The translations under genes and the position numbers were made by a program. A stretch of 64,000 nt of DNA from Closterium sp. Naga37s-1 (taxonomy: Eukaryota > Streptophyta > Zygnematophyceae > Desmidiales > Closteriaceae): NCBI GenBank assembly GCA_947471745.1, contig CANJKZ010000526.1:310001-374000 (forward strand). Direction: 5' to 3'. Positions within the stretch are counted from its first letter, which is position 1. Every line of letters begins with the position of its first letter. The notes under the pieces are model-generated. The model was not told the DNA's origin and searched no databases. It worked only from the letters and a program-made list of their open reading frames with translations. Positions 1-10,200 of this stretch are shown piece by piece.

Positions 1-88
1 ATTCCCCAATCCCCCCTGCCTTCAATCTCTCTGCAACCCCAATCCCCCACCCCCTAACCCTCTCTCCCCATCCTCCCGCTGCTTGCAG

Positions 89-3000
89 AGTTCCCAGGGG
101 ACGTCAACGCCACCTTCACGTACACCAAGGTCTTCACCCTCCCGGGCACATACCACTATGAGAGCGGCGGGCAGGACGCGGGCGAGGCAGGGCTCTCTGC
201 CTCCTCTGCCGCTGCCTCTGCTTCCTCTGCTTCCTCTGCTGCCTCCACCATGGGTGGTTTCCTGCCGCCCGCCATGTCTGGCATGGTGACTGTGCTCGTG
301 CCGCCGCCCGAAGCCCCAGGTAGGTGTGCCTGCAAGTGTTCGGTCGATCTTGAATGAATATGACGTGTGCGTTCCCACACTTTCTCACATTACTCGCCCA
401 CAAGCCCGCCACTTAGGCCCCGAGCAGGCGTGCCGTGCCTTCTATATTTGCTGGTTTGATTTTGAACAGCCACTACCACCCATGCTCTCCTGCACTTTCT
501 CCTCTCAACACTTCTCACCCCATCCCTCTCCCTCCTCCCCTTGCCCTTCAGACCTGGCGTTCCAGTGTTCCCCCGGGTGCTCCATGCACATGCTGGCAGA
601 CGGGGTGTGCAACCCGCGCTGCAACACGCCCGCCTGCACCTTTGACGGCGGCGACTGCGGGTGCATTGACTCCGTGCTCGGCCCCGGCTTCTGTGCCTGC
701 CCCCCCGGCCATGCCCGTCGCCACGATGGAGGTGCGCGGGGGGGTGATGTGTGCTGTGGGGGGTTGTCTAGGGGGTGGACAGGGGAGGGTGGAGTGGAGG
801 CAGTGGGGGAGATGGAGTGGGGGCGAGAGGAGGAGATGTGTGAGGCAAGGGAAGGTCGAGGCAGGCAGTGGGAAGCTTGTCGTTTCGCTATCATATTTTG
901 TCCTCCCTCCTCCTCCACGCTGCCTGTTTTACTGCTCCTGCCATCCACACCTCGCTCCCGTGCCACATTAACCCGCCTTCGATTACCCTCCAACCCCCCA
1001 CCACACCCCTCCCCTCCCTCCCACCTTCCTCCTCTCCCGCACACACATTCCCCTAACCCAATGTTCGGGACGACCAGCATGCTGCATGTCGTCTGCAGTG
1101 GGGAGTGATCTGCACTTCCCCTTCTCACTGCAGCGCTACGGCCCCAACTACACAGAGAGCAACCGCGCCTTTGCTGCTGAGAGGAACGCGCCGCTCACTC
1201 GCTTTGTGGGCCAACACAACAGGTACAGATCTCCTCCCGAAGCACCGCGGAGATACTCTCACACGCCGAGTGGGCCGAACACAACATGTCGAGAATGGAG
1301 ACTTCTCACGTCGCCCGTTGCTCGTAGTGTTACCAAGCCTGCACTTGTCTCCCTAGTATCTTCAGTTACACGCCATGCTCTTTCGTCCCCTCTTCTCCCC
1401 TCTCAGGCTTCTCATCGGTATATTCCTCTACCAGGAGCGCTGGGGTGTGAAGACGTGCAATGCAGACAAGTACGAACACTGCCTGCTTCGACCCAGAACC
1501 ACTCCGTTCCTTCCTCTTTGTTCCATCTTCGATTGCAAGCTTTCCCGCATTGGCCTGCCTACAGGGGTGCTCTGCTCTGTCACCCTGTCACTCTCGCATC
1601 TTGCCTTGTCGATTCCAACCGTGATCCCACCATCTGTACTGTGTCTGCATCGTGTGCCGTCTGTCTCTGGTGCCATGCAAACTTCTCTCGTATCTCCCAC
1701 CACCCCTTCAGCTCCCTCCATTCTTCCCCCAACCCAAGCCTCAACTTCCACCACTCCCCCCCCCGTTCCCCTCATTCTTCCCCCCCCTCTCCCCTCCCTC
1801 CCCAGCCTGCTGCACCTGGCGGGGTGGTGCAGCAACGGCACGTCCAGGGAGCCGTTTGGAGTGAACCCGCACTTCCTGCCCACCTCCTCCCTCTACGACC
1901 CTGTAGCAGCTGCAGCAGCTGCCTCCACCCTTCTCCAGAGCACCAATGCCAGTGCCAGTGCCAGTATTGGCACTGGGGCTGGTGATGGTGCTGGTCATGC
2001 TGTACTGAATCCCCAAGGCCTGCCATATGGATTCGAGTACCCTGTGGTAAGCCATTCTAGCAGCGCCAGGCCAACAGGGAAGGCCATACGCCCTTGCTGT
2101 GTGCTCGTGTCCCACTCCCACTTTCTGCTTCTTGAGATTGTCTGTTTTGGAAAATTGCATGTTTTTTGCTCACCACCTGCGCAGGAAGGGTTGGAGGGCT
2201 ACCCGCTGGCGTTTGACATCAATCTGGACCACCGCGGGGACAGTGAATCTCCTGTGTTTAAACCTCCAACTTGTCCTGAAAAATGTTCCACATCGTCCCA
2301 CACCCATGTGCGCAGGAGGGGTTGGAGGGCTACCCGCTGGTGTTTGACATCAACCTGGACCACCGGGGGGCGGAGAACCGGCTGCAGTACCTGGTGGACG
2401 GGCTGTACGTTGACAACGCCACCCGCAAGCTCGAAGTCTCCTTCATCACCCACAACGGTGAGCCTGTAATTGAGGCGCCTAAAAAAAAAATACCGGAGAA
2501 CCGGCTGCAGTACCTGGTGGACGGGCTGTACGTCGACAATGCCACTCGCAAGCTGGAAGTCTCCTTCATCACCCACAACGGTGAGCCATGCCCTCCTTGG
2601 TGCCCTCTGAGTCGACTGGAAAACGCCACGTGTGCATTGAAGTGGGCATTCTCATGCCAGCTCCTCTCCATTATCTCATCTTTCCTCGCCCACCCGTCCA
2701 ACCCCTTACCCACCAGGCGAGAGCAGCACGTTTGTCCTCACGCGCGTCACAGCAGTGGTGGACACAGGCGGGGGGCTCGTCACCTCCTTCTCCTCGCTCT
2801 CCGTGCCAACCACCCTGTACTCGCAATCCCTCACCTCGGTCTTCCTGCTGCTGCTGCAAGCGGTGTACGTGGTGGCACTGCTGTGGAACGGGGTGGAGGA
2901 GGCGGTGGAGCTGCGGGGGCGCATGAAGAGAGAGGGGTCCGTTCTCAGCTACTTCCGTTCCGGCTGGAACTGGATCGACATGACTTCTCTCCTCCTGCAG

Positions 3001-5574
3001 TGGCTCGCTCTCATCACCTGGATCGTGCTCTGGCGGGCAGTGGCTGCAAATGATATGGACCCGCGATATGATATATATGAGTCACTGCTGGAGGTGCCGC
3101 GGTACTGGCAGGTGGCGGGGAGTGGAGAGGGGTTTCAGGCGGCCATGCAGGAGTACGAGGACCTGCAGGCGCTCATCAACTGGCGCTCCTTCTACTTCGC
3201 CCTGCAGGGCGTCAAGTGAGCTTGCTGCTCTTGTTTGTTGAGCTGCCGGGTCAAGCCGTTCTGGGTTCTGAAGTGGTCCTCTGCTTTAAGGCTGCTGCTA
3301 CCTCCATATATATATATATATATATATATAGATTTCCCCTGCTTTCGTGTTTTTTTTTCATGTACAAGTGTCCTGCCTTGATCCCAGTGCCTAGACTAAG
3401 AACTTCTTTCTCTACCCCCTGCTTCCGTCCACGTCTCCAGCCTCTTCTTCCTCATGGTGCGGCTGCTCAAGCTGATGGACTTCCAGCCCTATCTGGGCGT
3501 CATCACGCGCTCCCTCGCCCTCGCCATGCCCCCGCTGCTGCACTTCTTCCTGCTCGCCTTCGTCGTCTTCTTCTGCTTCTCTCTCTACGGCTACCTCGTC
3601 TTCGGCGGCAAAATGGAGCAGGTGATCCATTTAGGCATGGCAACTTCTCTTTCATTCCAAGTATTCTACCATCACTCCTTTTTATGCCTTCAGGGGATCG
3701 GCTCACGTCCCCCCTTTTTTTGTTTTGAATTCTTTTTATCCCACGTGAATCCAACTTGTGCAGTTTGCCACGCTGCCCGACGCGTTGTTCACGTGTTTCC
3801 TGATCATTCTGAACGAGAACGCCACGGCCTACTTCTTTGCGCACATGCACGGGTGGGACCTGGTGGCGGGCATGCTGTTCTTCATCGCCTTCATTCTCCT
3901 CCTCGTCTTCATCCTCTTCAACTTCCTCATCGCCATCATCGTCGATGCCTTCATGACCATCAAGGTCAGTCGTGCCTTCATGACCATCAAGGTCAGTCGT
4001 GCCTTCATGACCATCAAGGTCAGTCGTGCCTTCATGACCATCAAGGTTGGACATTTGTGCTTCCCTGCCGCTGCTTTTGGTATTACCCAGACGTAACACT
4101 GGTCAGTCGCACCTTCACCCCAACCCGTTTCTGGTTTAGATTTCACTTAGAGATCCCACATTCTCATCCAAATCTTCTCATCCCTTCGTCCTCTTGTCCC
4201 TCTCACTTCCTTAACCCCCTCACCCCCGTCGCCCACCACCACCAGGAGACCCAGGAGCTGGCGACATCCATAGCGGAGGACGTGGGCACCATCGTGCGCT
4301 ACCTCTTCTGCCGCCTCACGGGGCGCTACGCCTCCTACTCCTCCATCCTGCACCGCCTGCAGCAGCTGGGCGCGCGCGACTTCGCCGCAGACGAGGCACA
4401 GCGCCGCATGCAGCGGTACCAGTCGCTGCAGCGCCGGGCCAAGACGACCGTCATACGAGGGATCTGTGGGAGGAAGGCTGCGGAGGTGGAGCGAGCCAAG
4501 ACGATGGCGGCGGGTGGGGCCGGGGTGGTGGTCGCGCCGCAGAAGGTGCTGCAGGTGAAGGGGCAGAGCATTGATGACATCTCCCTCGCCATGATCCTGC
4601 AGCGCCGCCACTCCACACAGGTGCGCTGGGCGGGCCTTTTAGGGGGGGTGTTTCCTGAGATTAGCTGCAGGAGTGAGTGACGCTTGGAACGCACGCGAGT
4701 CGTCCTCAACCGCTCTTGTGCCAGCTGATCCTAACGCACTCTCTCCCACTCTGCTCTGCGTCACCAGGTGCTGCCGTACTCACCAACAAGCAGCCCAGAC
4801 CAAGAGGAAAGCATGACTGGTTCGGCTCCAGCTGTGGAGGAACTTTCTCAGCAGCTTCTGCAACAGCTAGGAGAGAATGAAGTCCTTTTCACCACACCAA
4901 AGCCACTCAGCAAGCCAAAGCCGGGCATGCACCAGATCCAGGTGTGCTGGCTTCTTCTGCTGCAGCTGCTGCAGCCGCCGCCGCCGCTTTTGCTGCTGCT
5001 GTTCTTGTGTCACTCATGTGTATCCCTGCTACTGTGGGACCTCATGCTCTTTTGTTTTCTTGTCTGCTCTTCTCCTGTTACTTCTCACCCTGGCTCGCCT
5101 TTTGCCACTCCCTCTGCATGGCAGGAGGAGCTGGTGCACTCACGGGAGTCATTAGAGGAGCTCAAGGCCATGGTGGCTTCCCTGCAGGCGACACTGCTGG
5201 TAGCTGCTGCCAAGGGTCCTTCCTCTGCCTGTCCCCACTGCTCCCATTGCCCTCATCCTGACGCCACCCACAAGCCCACCACGCCCACCGTCGGCACCAC
5301 CACCTTGAAAACTGCCCCCCCTTGTGCTGCTACCTTTCAGGCCAATGGTTCGTCCCCGATGCTGTATCACCCAGCACAATTGCCCCGTCTGGCCACATAT
5401 CCAAACGCTCAAGTGCAGAGAAGTGTTTCTCACTCCCCCACAGCTCGGTCTGTGCAACAGCATTATGTCAGATGGAACCAGACAGAGTCCGGCTCACATA
5501 GGGACATGGAAGAGACCACCATGGATGCTGTAGAAAGGGGGTGTAAGAAATTTAGAGGTAGCACCAAGTTTTGA
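89..5574 (+). CDS. Polycystin-2-like (TRPP) cation channel, copy A, 5' end outside window
   Basis: The gene encodes the C-terminal two thirds of a polycystin-type six-TM cation channel, expected in the plasma or ciliary membrane. Exons read by eye: 89-319, 552-731, 1078-1222, 1407-1469, 1806-2046, 2316-2457 (or to 2580), 2717-3215, 3441-3621, 3764-3964 (or to 4045), 4246-4620, 4768-4941, 5125-5574. All are GT-AG, with phases matching copy B. In order they give the cupredoxin C-terminal strand (FTYTKVF), one LNR/Notch repeat (NGVCNPRCNTPAC, FDGGDC), the polycystin/TOP domain (YVDNATRKLEVSFITHNG), S2-S6, a pore loop ending IILNEN, S6 [11 protein letters not shown], then a coiled-coil tail (EELVHSRESLEELKAMV). 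The DNATR..I.F motif parallels the PKD2 TOP domain. Everything upstream of the cupredoxin strand lies before base 1. The C-terminus could instead be spliced to 5740-5882. Two exon ends are tandemly duplicated in frame. Confidence 0.85.
2185..2241 (+). repeat. Partial upstream copy of the TOP-domain exon (copy A)
   Basis: The first about 55 bases of the exon at 2316 (EGLEGYPL.FDINLDHRG) occur 131 bp upstream, preceded by their own CTGCGCAG acceptor. The copy diverges before any donor and the 131-bp offset is not a multiple of three. It is probably a dead exon-start duplicate. Confidence 0.75.
2371..2580 (+). repeat. In-frame 123-bp tandem duplication across an exon end (copy A)
   Basis: Bases 2371-2457 of the exon plus its donor are repeated at 2494-2580, an offset of 123 bp or 41 codons. 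The second copy has no AG acceptor in front of it (an A-run precedes it) but keeps its own GTGAGCC donor. Use of the second donor would read through in frame and add 41 residues that repeat [18 protein letters not shown].... Both splice choices preserve phase into the exon at 2717. Confidence 0.85.
3306..3330. repeat. (TA)n microsatellite in an intron of copy A
   Basis: A run of alternating T and A of about 25 bases lies in the intron between the S4-region and S5-region exons. Confidence 0.9.
3947..4045 (+). repeat. 27-bp tandem repeat spanning the S6 exon donor (copy A)
   Basis: The end of the S6 exon (GCCTTCATGACCATCAAG) and its donor GTCAGTCGT are repeated three more times with a 27-bp period (3965-3991, 3992-4018, 4019-4045). 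Each unit adds nine in-frame codons (VSRAFMTIK) and each carries a usable GT donor. Up to four alternative donors would extend the cytosolic end of S6 by 0, 9, 18 or 27 residues. Copy B has a single unit at the same place. Confidence 0.9.
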
Positions 5575-5739
5575 TGAACTATTTGAGGACACACATCCCA
5601 ATAAACGCAACTGGCTAAGTTGATTGCCTCACCTTAGTGCTGTTGAATCATGGCATGCTCCATCATGCAAGTAGTTGCCTATTGGCAATACCGGTACATT
5701 CAATACCTTGTTTCCTTACTGTTTTACACACACATTCAG

Positions 5740-5882
5740 GTTCCATGCTGTCAGAATTCTTCATTGAATGCGACCCAATGCAAGCGCTCGACGATGACAG
5801 CTCACCCTCACCGCTGACACCCATGATGATGCTGGCGCTAGACGCCGAACGACCCAGGATTTGTACAGCACCCTGCACATGA
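5740..5882 (+). CDS. Possible alternative last exon of copy A
   Basis: Copy A contains a good donor (GTAAGAA at 5543) 32 bases before its stop codon. Position 5740 follows a plausible acceptor (CACATTCAG). Joining 5542 to 5740 keeps the frame and replaces the last ten residues with an acidic tail (SEFFIECDPMQALDDDSS...) ending at a TGA at 5880-5882. The matching phase supports it, but no other copy has a recognisable equivalent. It may simply be 3' UTR. Confidence 0.3.
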
Positions 5883-7213
5883 CAAACCTTACAGTGCAGA
5901 ATCCTGGGGGAGTGAGGGGCGTATGGCGCTTGAGGGATGATTTGGATGATACTGTATCGATTGAGGTTGGGTGGGTTGGGTTGGGTTGGGTTTCGCCAAC
6001 TTGACCAGACTGCACAGTGGGGATGCTTGCTTCGAGGGTTTAGCTCTCTGACGAATCGTTCATCGGCGCAACACGTTTTTACACGATTCGGAAAGTTTCG
6101 TTAAGCTTACCGCTCGGTGTGTCGGTGGTTCCCCCCCCCACCCGCTCAGCGCGAGTGGCAGGGAATTTCTACTTCATCTGTTGCTCCATGTCCTTTGCCC
6201 GTCCACGGCGGGCACTAGTCATGGCATGGGGAGGTAGGCGGCTTGGCTTGTGAAGGGGCTTGAGGTGCGGAAGGAGGATTTGTGGTTGAGAGAGAGACGC
6301 ATAGCACCACGCGCGTAGTCAGCACGGCTTGAAGCGGCCTGAGGAGGATATCAATGTGAGCTGTGGATGCTGTACCTTGTGTCGTGCTAATCATAGCAAC
6401 CTCCCTCCTGCGCACATGCCGCCACCGCAGGCAACGAGCCGTCGCTGTGACATGGCCAAACGTCATCTTCTTCGCTTCCATCTTGTGGAATGCGCACCGA
6501 CCGACGACGACGATCCGAGACAGCAGAAACCATCATCAGCAGTGCTAGTCGAAGATATCCACCCGGCGGCGGGTAAGAAGAATCAAGATGGCCATGGCCG
6601 TGGTTCCCAGGGTGCTGCTGTCCTGCAGAGAGGAAGAGATGTGCTGCTGCAGAGAGGAGATATGGTTACCCTTGCCTCGCTCCCAATCAGCAGACCCACA
6701 CGACCAGAGAGCCAGACGAAGCAGCAGCGTCCGCAGTGGTGGATCGCAGAGCACGTGCACCAATCGCCATCTAAAGGAGCTGAAATCATCCTATCCGTCG
6801 GAACTAGAAGTGGTAGCTCGGTATTCGTCGCACGATCGACTCTCCCACAGCCTTCTTGTTTCTCCAGTCGCAGTTCGAGAGTGTGTTGGGAATTCTGGAC
6901 GGTTAGTTGTGTCGCTCGCTGTAGCATCCGCGCCGCGCTTTTATCCAGCGGTGGGTGCAACTGGCTCGGCGTCGGGAGAACCCGATACTGTCGCAAGCGG
7001 ACGGTGCAGATTTAAGAAAGCGCAGCGCTTTCGCGAAACCCTAAATTCCATAGCAGCCTAAGGTCAGCCTTAGGAGACTGTACTATATGCCGATTCGTCG
7101 GCAAATGTACTAAGCGGCAGACTTATCGCGACGGCAATACTACTCAGTTGCTCTTGCAAGGTACAATTGTGAATCCGTCGCCTCGGTAACAAGCGAGCAG
7201 GCTAACAGGCATC
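5883..7213. other. Intergenic region between copies A and B
   Basis: No recognisable gene. It contains a short G-rich GGGTT(G) run at about 5963-5992, ORFs up to 228 codons on the + strand (6329-7015) without recognisable motifs, and two perfect hairpins just before the start of copy B. It presumably holds the 3' end of A and the promoter and 5' UTR of B. Confidence 0.6.
7057..7103. promoter_or_regulatory. Two short perfect hairpins upstream of copy B
   Basis: CCTAAGG-tcag-CCTTAGG (7057-7074) and TGCCGA-TTCG-TCGGCA (7088-7103; a UUCG-type loop if transcribed) sit 110-157 bases before the start codon of copy B. The position suggests the 5' UTR or promoter. Function is unknown. Confidence 0.4.
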
Positions 7214-10200
7214 ATGGCGGAAGCGGTGGTGATATTGCGCAACCGGAAGAAGGAGGAGGAGGAGCAGGGGGGCGCGCTGACGCGCTCCGCCAGTCTGCTG
7301 GAGGACAAGTTCTCCGCGTACGAGCGCGCCAACCATCAGATGTGGGCGCGCTCCGCCTCCAACGTCGGCCCAAGGTCAGCGCAGATGCCGCGCTATCAGA
7401 TGCGCTTTCTGATGCGCTCATTCGCTCCCACATGCGTGTTGCAGCTAGTGTTTTCACCTGATTTGAGCTGCAGACTTTGGCTGTTGAGTTGATTTGATTA
7501 TCTTATATTGAAGGAGTTTTCCTTCTGCATTCTTTAAGTTCCTTCGCTTCGACCCCGCACAGTCCCCCGCTCCCCTTTCCCCCCTTGCGCTCCCCCAGTC
7601 ACGACCAACCTCGCGCACATCACGTGCTTCCGCTCGTGCGGCCGTGGCGGGAGAAGCATGCGGGCGGAAAGAAGCGCGGCCAGCGGGAGCGGAATGGTGA
7701 AGGAAGCTGCGGGAATTTTTTGTGGAGCGGCGGAAGCAAAAGGCCGGGGGGAGTTACAGGCGGTGCGGGGACGGAGCGGGAGAGCGATGTGGAAGAGAAC
7801 GAGAGGGGTGGAGAGCGGTGCCTCATGGATGCTGGGAATGAGAGTCGTTGCAGCACGGTGCAGAATGGTGACGAGGCGGGTTGCGGAGAAAGGAAGGGGG
7901 AAACGACGGCAGTCAGGAAGCTACAGGGGCGGAGCTTGCACGACGACGACGATTGCTGCGACGGAGAGAGTCACGAGGAGCTCTATACCGCGGATTACGA
8001 TGCGAGCCGCGGGGGAGAAGACGAGGCGCACGAGTTGGCGGGGCTGAAGGGGCTGGCAGCGGGGGAGGCGGAGGGCGGGAAGGGGTGGGAGGGCGAGGGG
8101 GGGTCGGATGAGGAGGAGGCGATAGTGGACGAGGAGCTGGAGGAGATCGACAAGGAGGTCGTGCAAGGTGCGTGCTGCTTGCACTGTGTGATCCCTGCGA
8201 CTGATGCCATGCGCTTTGGCTGTATGAGCCTGTGACGCTGGCGAACGAGTCGGAGGAGATCGACAAGGAGGTCGTGCAAGGTGCGTCGCCTCTCGTATTC
8301 CTCTGCGCTGCCGTGCCGTGTCTGCTGCCTGTTGCCCGCCGCTCGCCGCTTGCCGCTTGCCTCATACGCTGCGCGCACCCATGTGGCAGGCGTGCAGCGG
8401 TCTCAACCGGTGCTCGTATATCGTCCTCCTGTGAAATGCTGCTGGAGTCTTCTCCGCGTGCTGGCGCGTTCTCACCTCCGCACGCATCTCACCTTCCCAT
8501 TACCCCGCACAACCCTGTGCACCCGCTTGCAACCCCTTGCATCCCTGTGCACCGCAATGCACCCCCGTTCACAATTGGCGCGCAGACGTGTTTGACCAAG
8601 TGAGCTTCCTGCGCGAGCAGGTGCAGCACTACCGCGCGCTGGGCGGGTTCGTGCTGCTGATGGCGCTGTTCGTGGCAATGGTGTATCTGCAGGCCGACTC
8701 CTCCCGCACCTACCAAGTCACCTCCGCCCACTCCGTCCTCATCCCCTCTGTGAGCTTTCGAAACCTCAAAACGGCCTCTCAATCCTCATCCTCACCGTGA
8801 GCCCCCTCACTCCCACCGCACCTTGTAACTTGCACTCTTGTTCCCGCCTTTCAACGACCCCTCGCGCTTTCGAAACCTCAAAACGACCTCTCCCTCCTCA
8901 TCCGAACCGTCAGCCCTCTCGCTCCTACCTACCACACCCTCTAACGACTCCTCTGGTTCGGCCTGTGTAAGCTGGCTTGATTGTCACGACCCCTCTGGTT
9001 CACGCCATAATCGTTTAGTTCCACGCCTACACCTCTCATGTTGAGGTCTTCTTCTTCTCCCGCGGTCCATCCCTCGCAGAACTTCGCCCCAGATTCGTCC
9101 AACCGCTTTGCAGGAGCGGGCGAGTTCTACTCGTGGCTCAACAATAGCATCATTCAGGTGCCCCGCATGCCCGTTAACCTCTGCTCCACTCTCGTCTGCT
9201 CTGCCTGCTGTTTCACATGCCATACTGCAATATGTGCCATATGTGTCACACATGTTCACATGTTTGGTTGTTTTTTGGGTGTGGCATGCCTGTGCTCATC
9301 GACCGTCGTCTCCCCCCTTTCTTTTCCCAGAAATTCTGGCAAGACCCCCCATGCGGAGACGGCACGTGCGATCAACCCTTCGAGTTCCCCGCATTCGGCA
9401 GGTTCGGCTGTGAAGCAGACTGTGGGACGTTTCCGAACCTGACGTCCGTGTCGATCCATTTCACGACATCCTTGTCGTCGGCTGCAGCCCTGGCTTTGTC
9501 CGCATGGAACCTGTGCATGCACAGCCCCATCTCGCTCTGCTGGCACGCCCTCCCCCAGCCCTTCCCCGCCCAGCACGCCCAGTTCTCCCTCGCCCTCGAC
9601 ATCCCCGACGGCCAATGGGCGCTCTTGATTACTGCACCAATGGGCGGCGTGCAGGGGGTGCTGCAGGCGCAGAAGCCGGGGACGGCTCGGCTTGGATCGG
9701 GCGGAAGGGGTGTGACGATGACGAATATGGGGTCGTCTAACAGTGTCACCATTGCCGCGTTTGGCGGGTGCGCGGATGGCGAGGGGTTTGGATGGGGGAA
9801 CCAGTCGGCGGCAGCAGAGGCAGAGGCGCTGGACGCATGCAGAGAGGTGAGGGGAGAGGGGATGGTTGCTGTGGATGTCTGAGTGGCCTGGTGCGAGCTT
9901 GCGGAGAGATTGGGTGCTGGTAGATGACACCAGCTTGTGGGTCGGAGATGTGTTTCATTATGCTTTTGCTCACCGTAGGATCCTTACGCTCTCATTCCTT
10001 CCACGCTGTTTCCCCCACTTTCGCCAGGCGTGTGAGACCGTGGCGGTGTGTCTGCAGTCGGCGTGTGGGCGGGAGGTGGCAACAAGGGAGGTGGCGGGCG
10101 CGTTTGTGGATTGCGTCAAGATATGCCGAGCAGCGCCGACCACCATCCTGCCATACGCCACCATGTCGTGCCCCCAGGTGGGCACGCCACCATGTTTCTT

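Noticed and set aside
326..1108. 260-codon + strand ORF
   Set aside because: It reads through introns of copy A. Only 552-731 and part of the next exon are coding.
5963..5992. Telomere-like (GGGTTG)n run
   Set aside because: Very short, degenerate and interstitial. It does not match TTTAGGG or TTTTAGGG arrays.
6329..7015. 228-codon ORF between copies A and B
   Set aside because: No recognisable motif. Overlapping ORFs of similar length occur in other frames. Kept only as intergenic.
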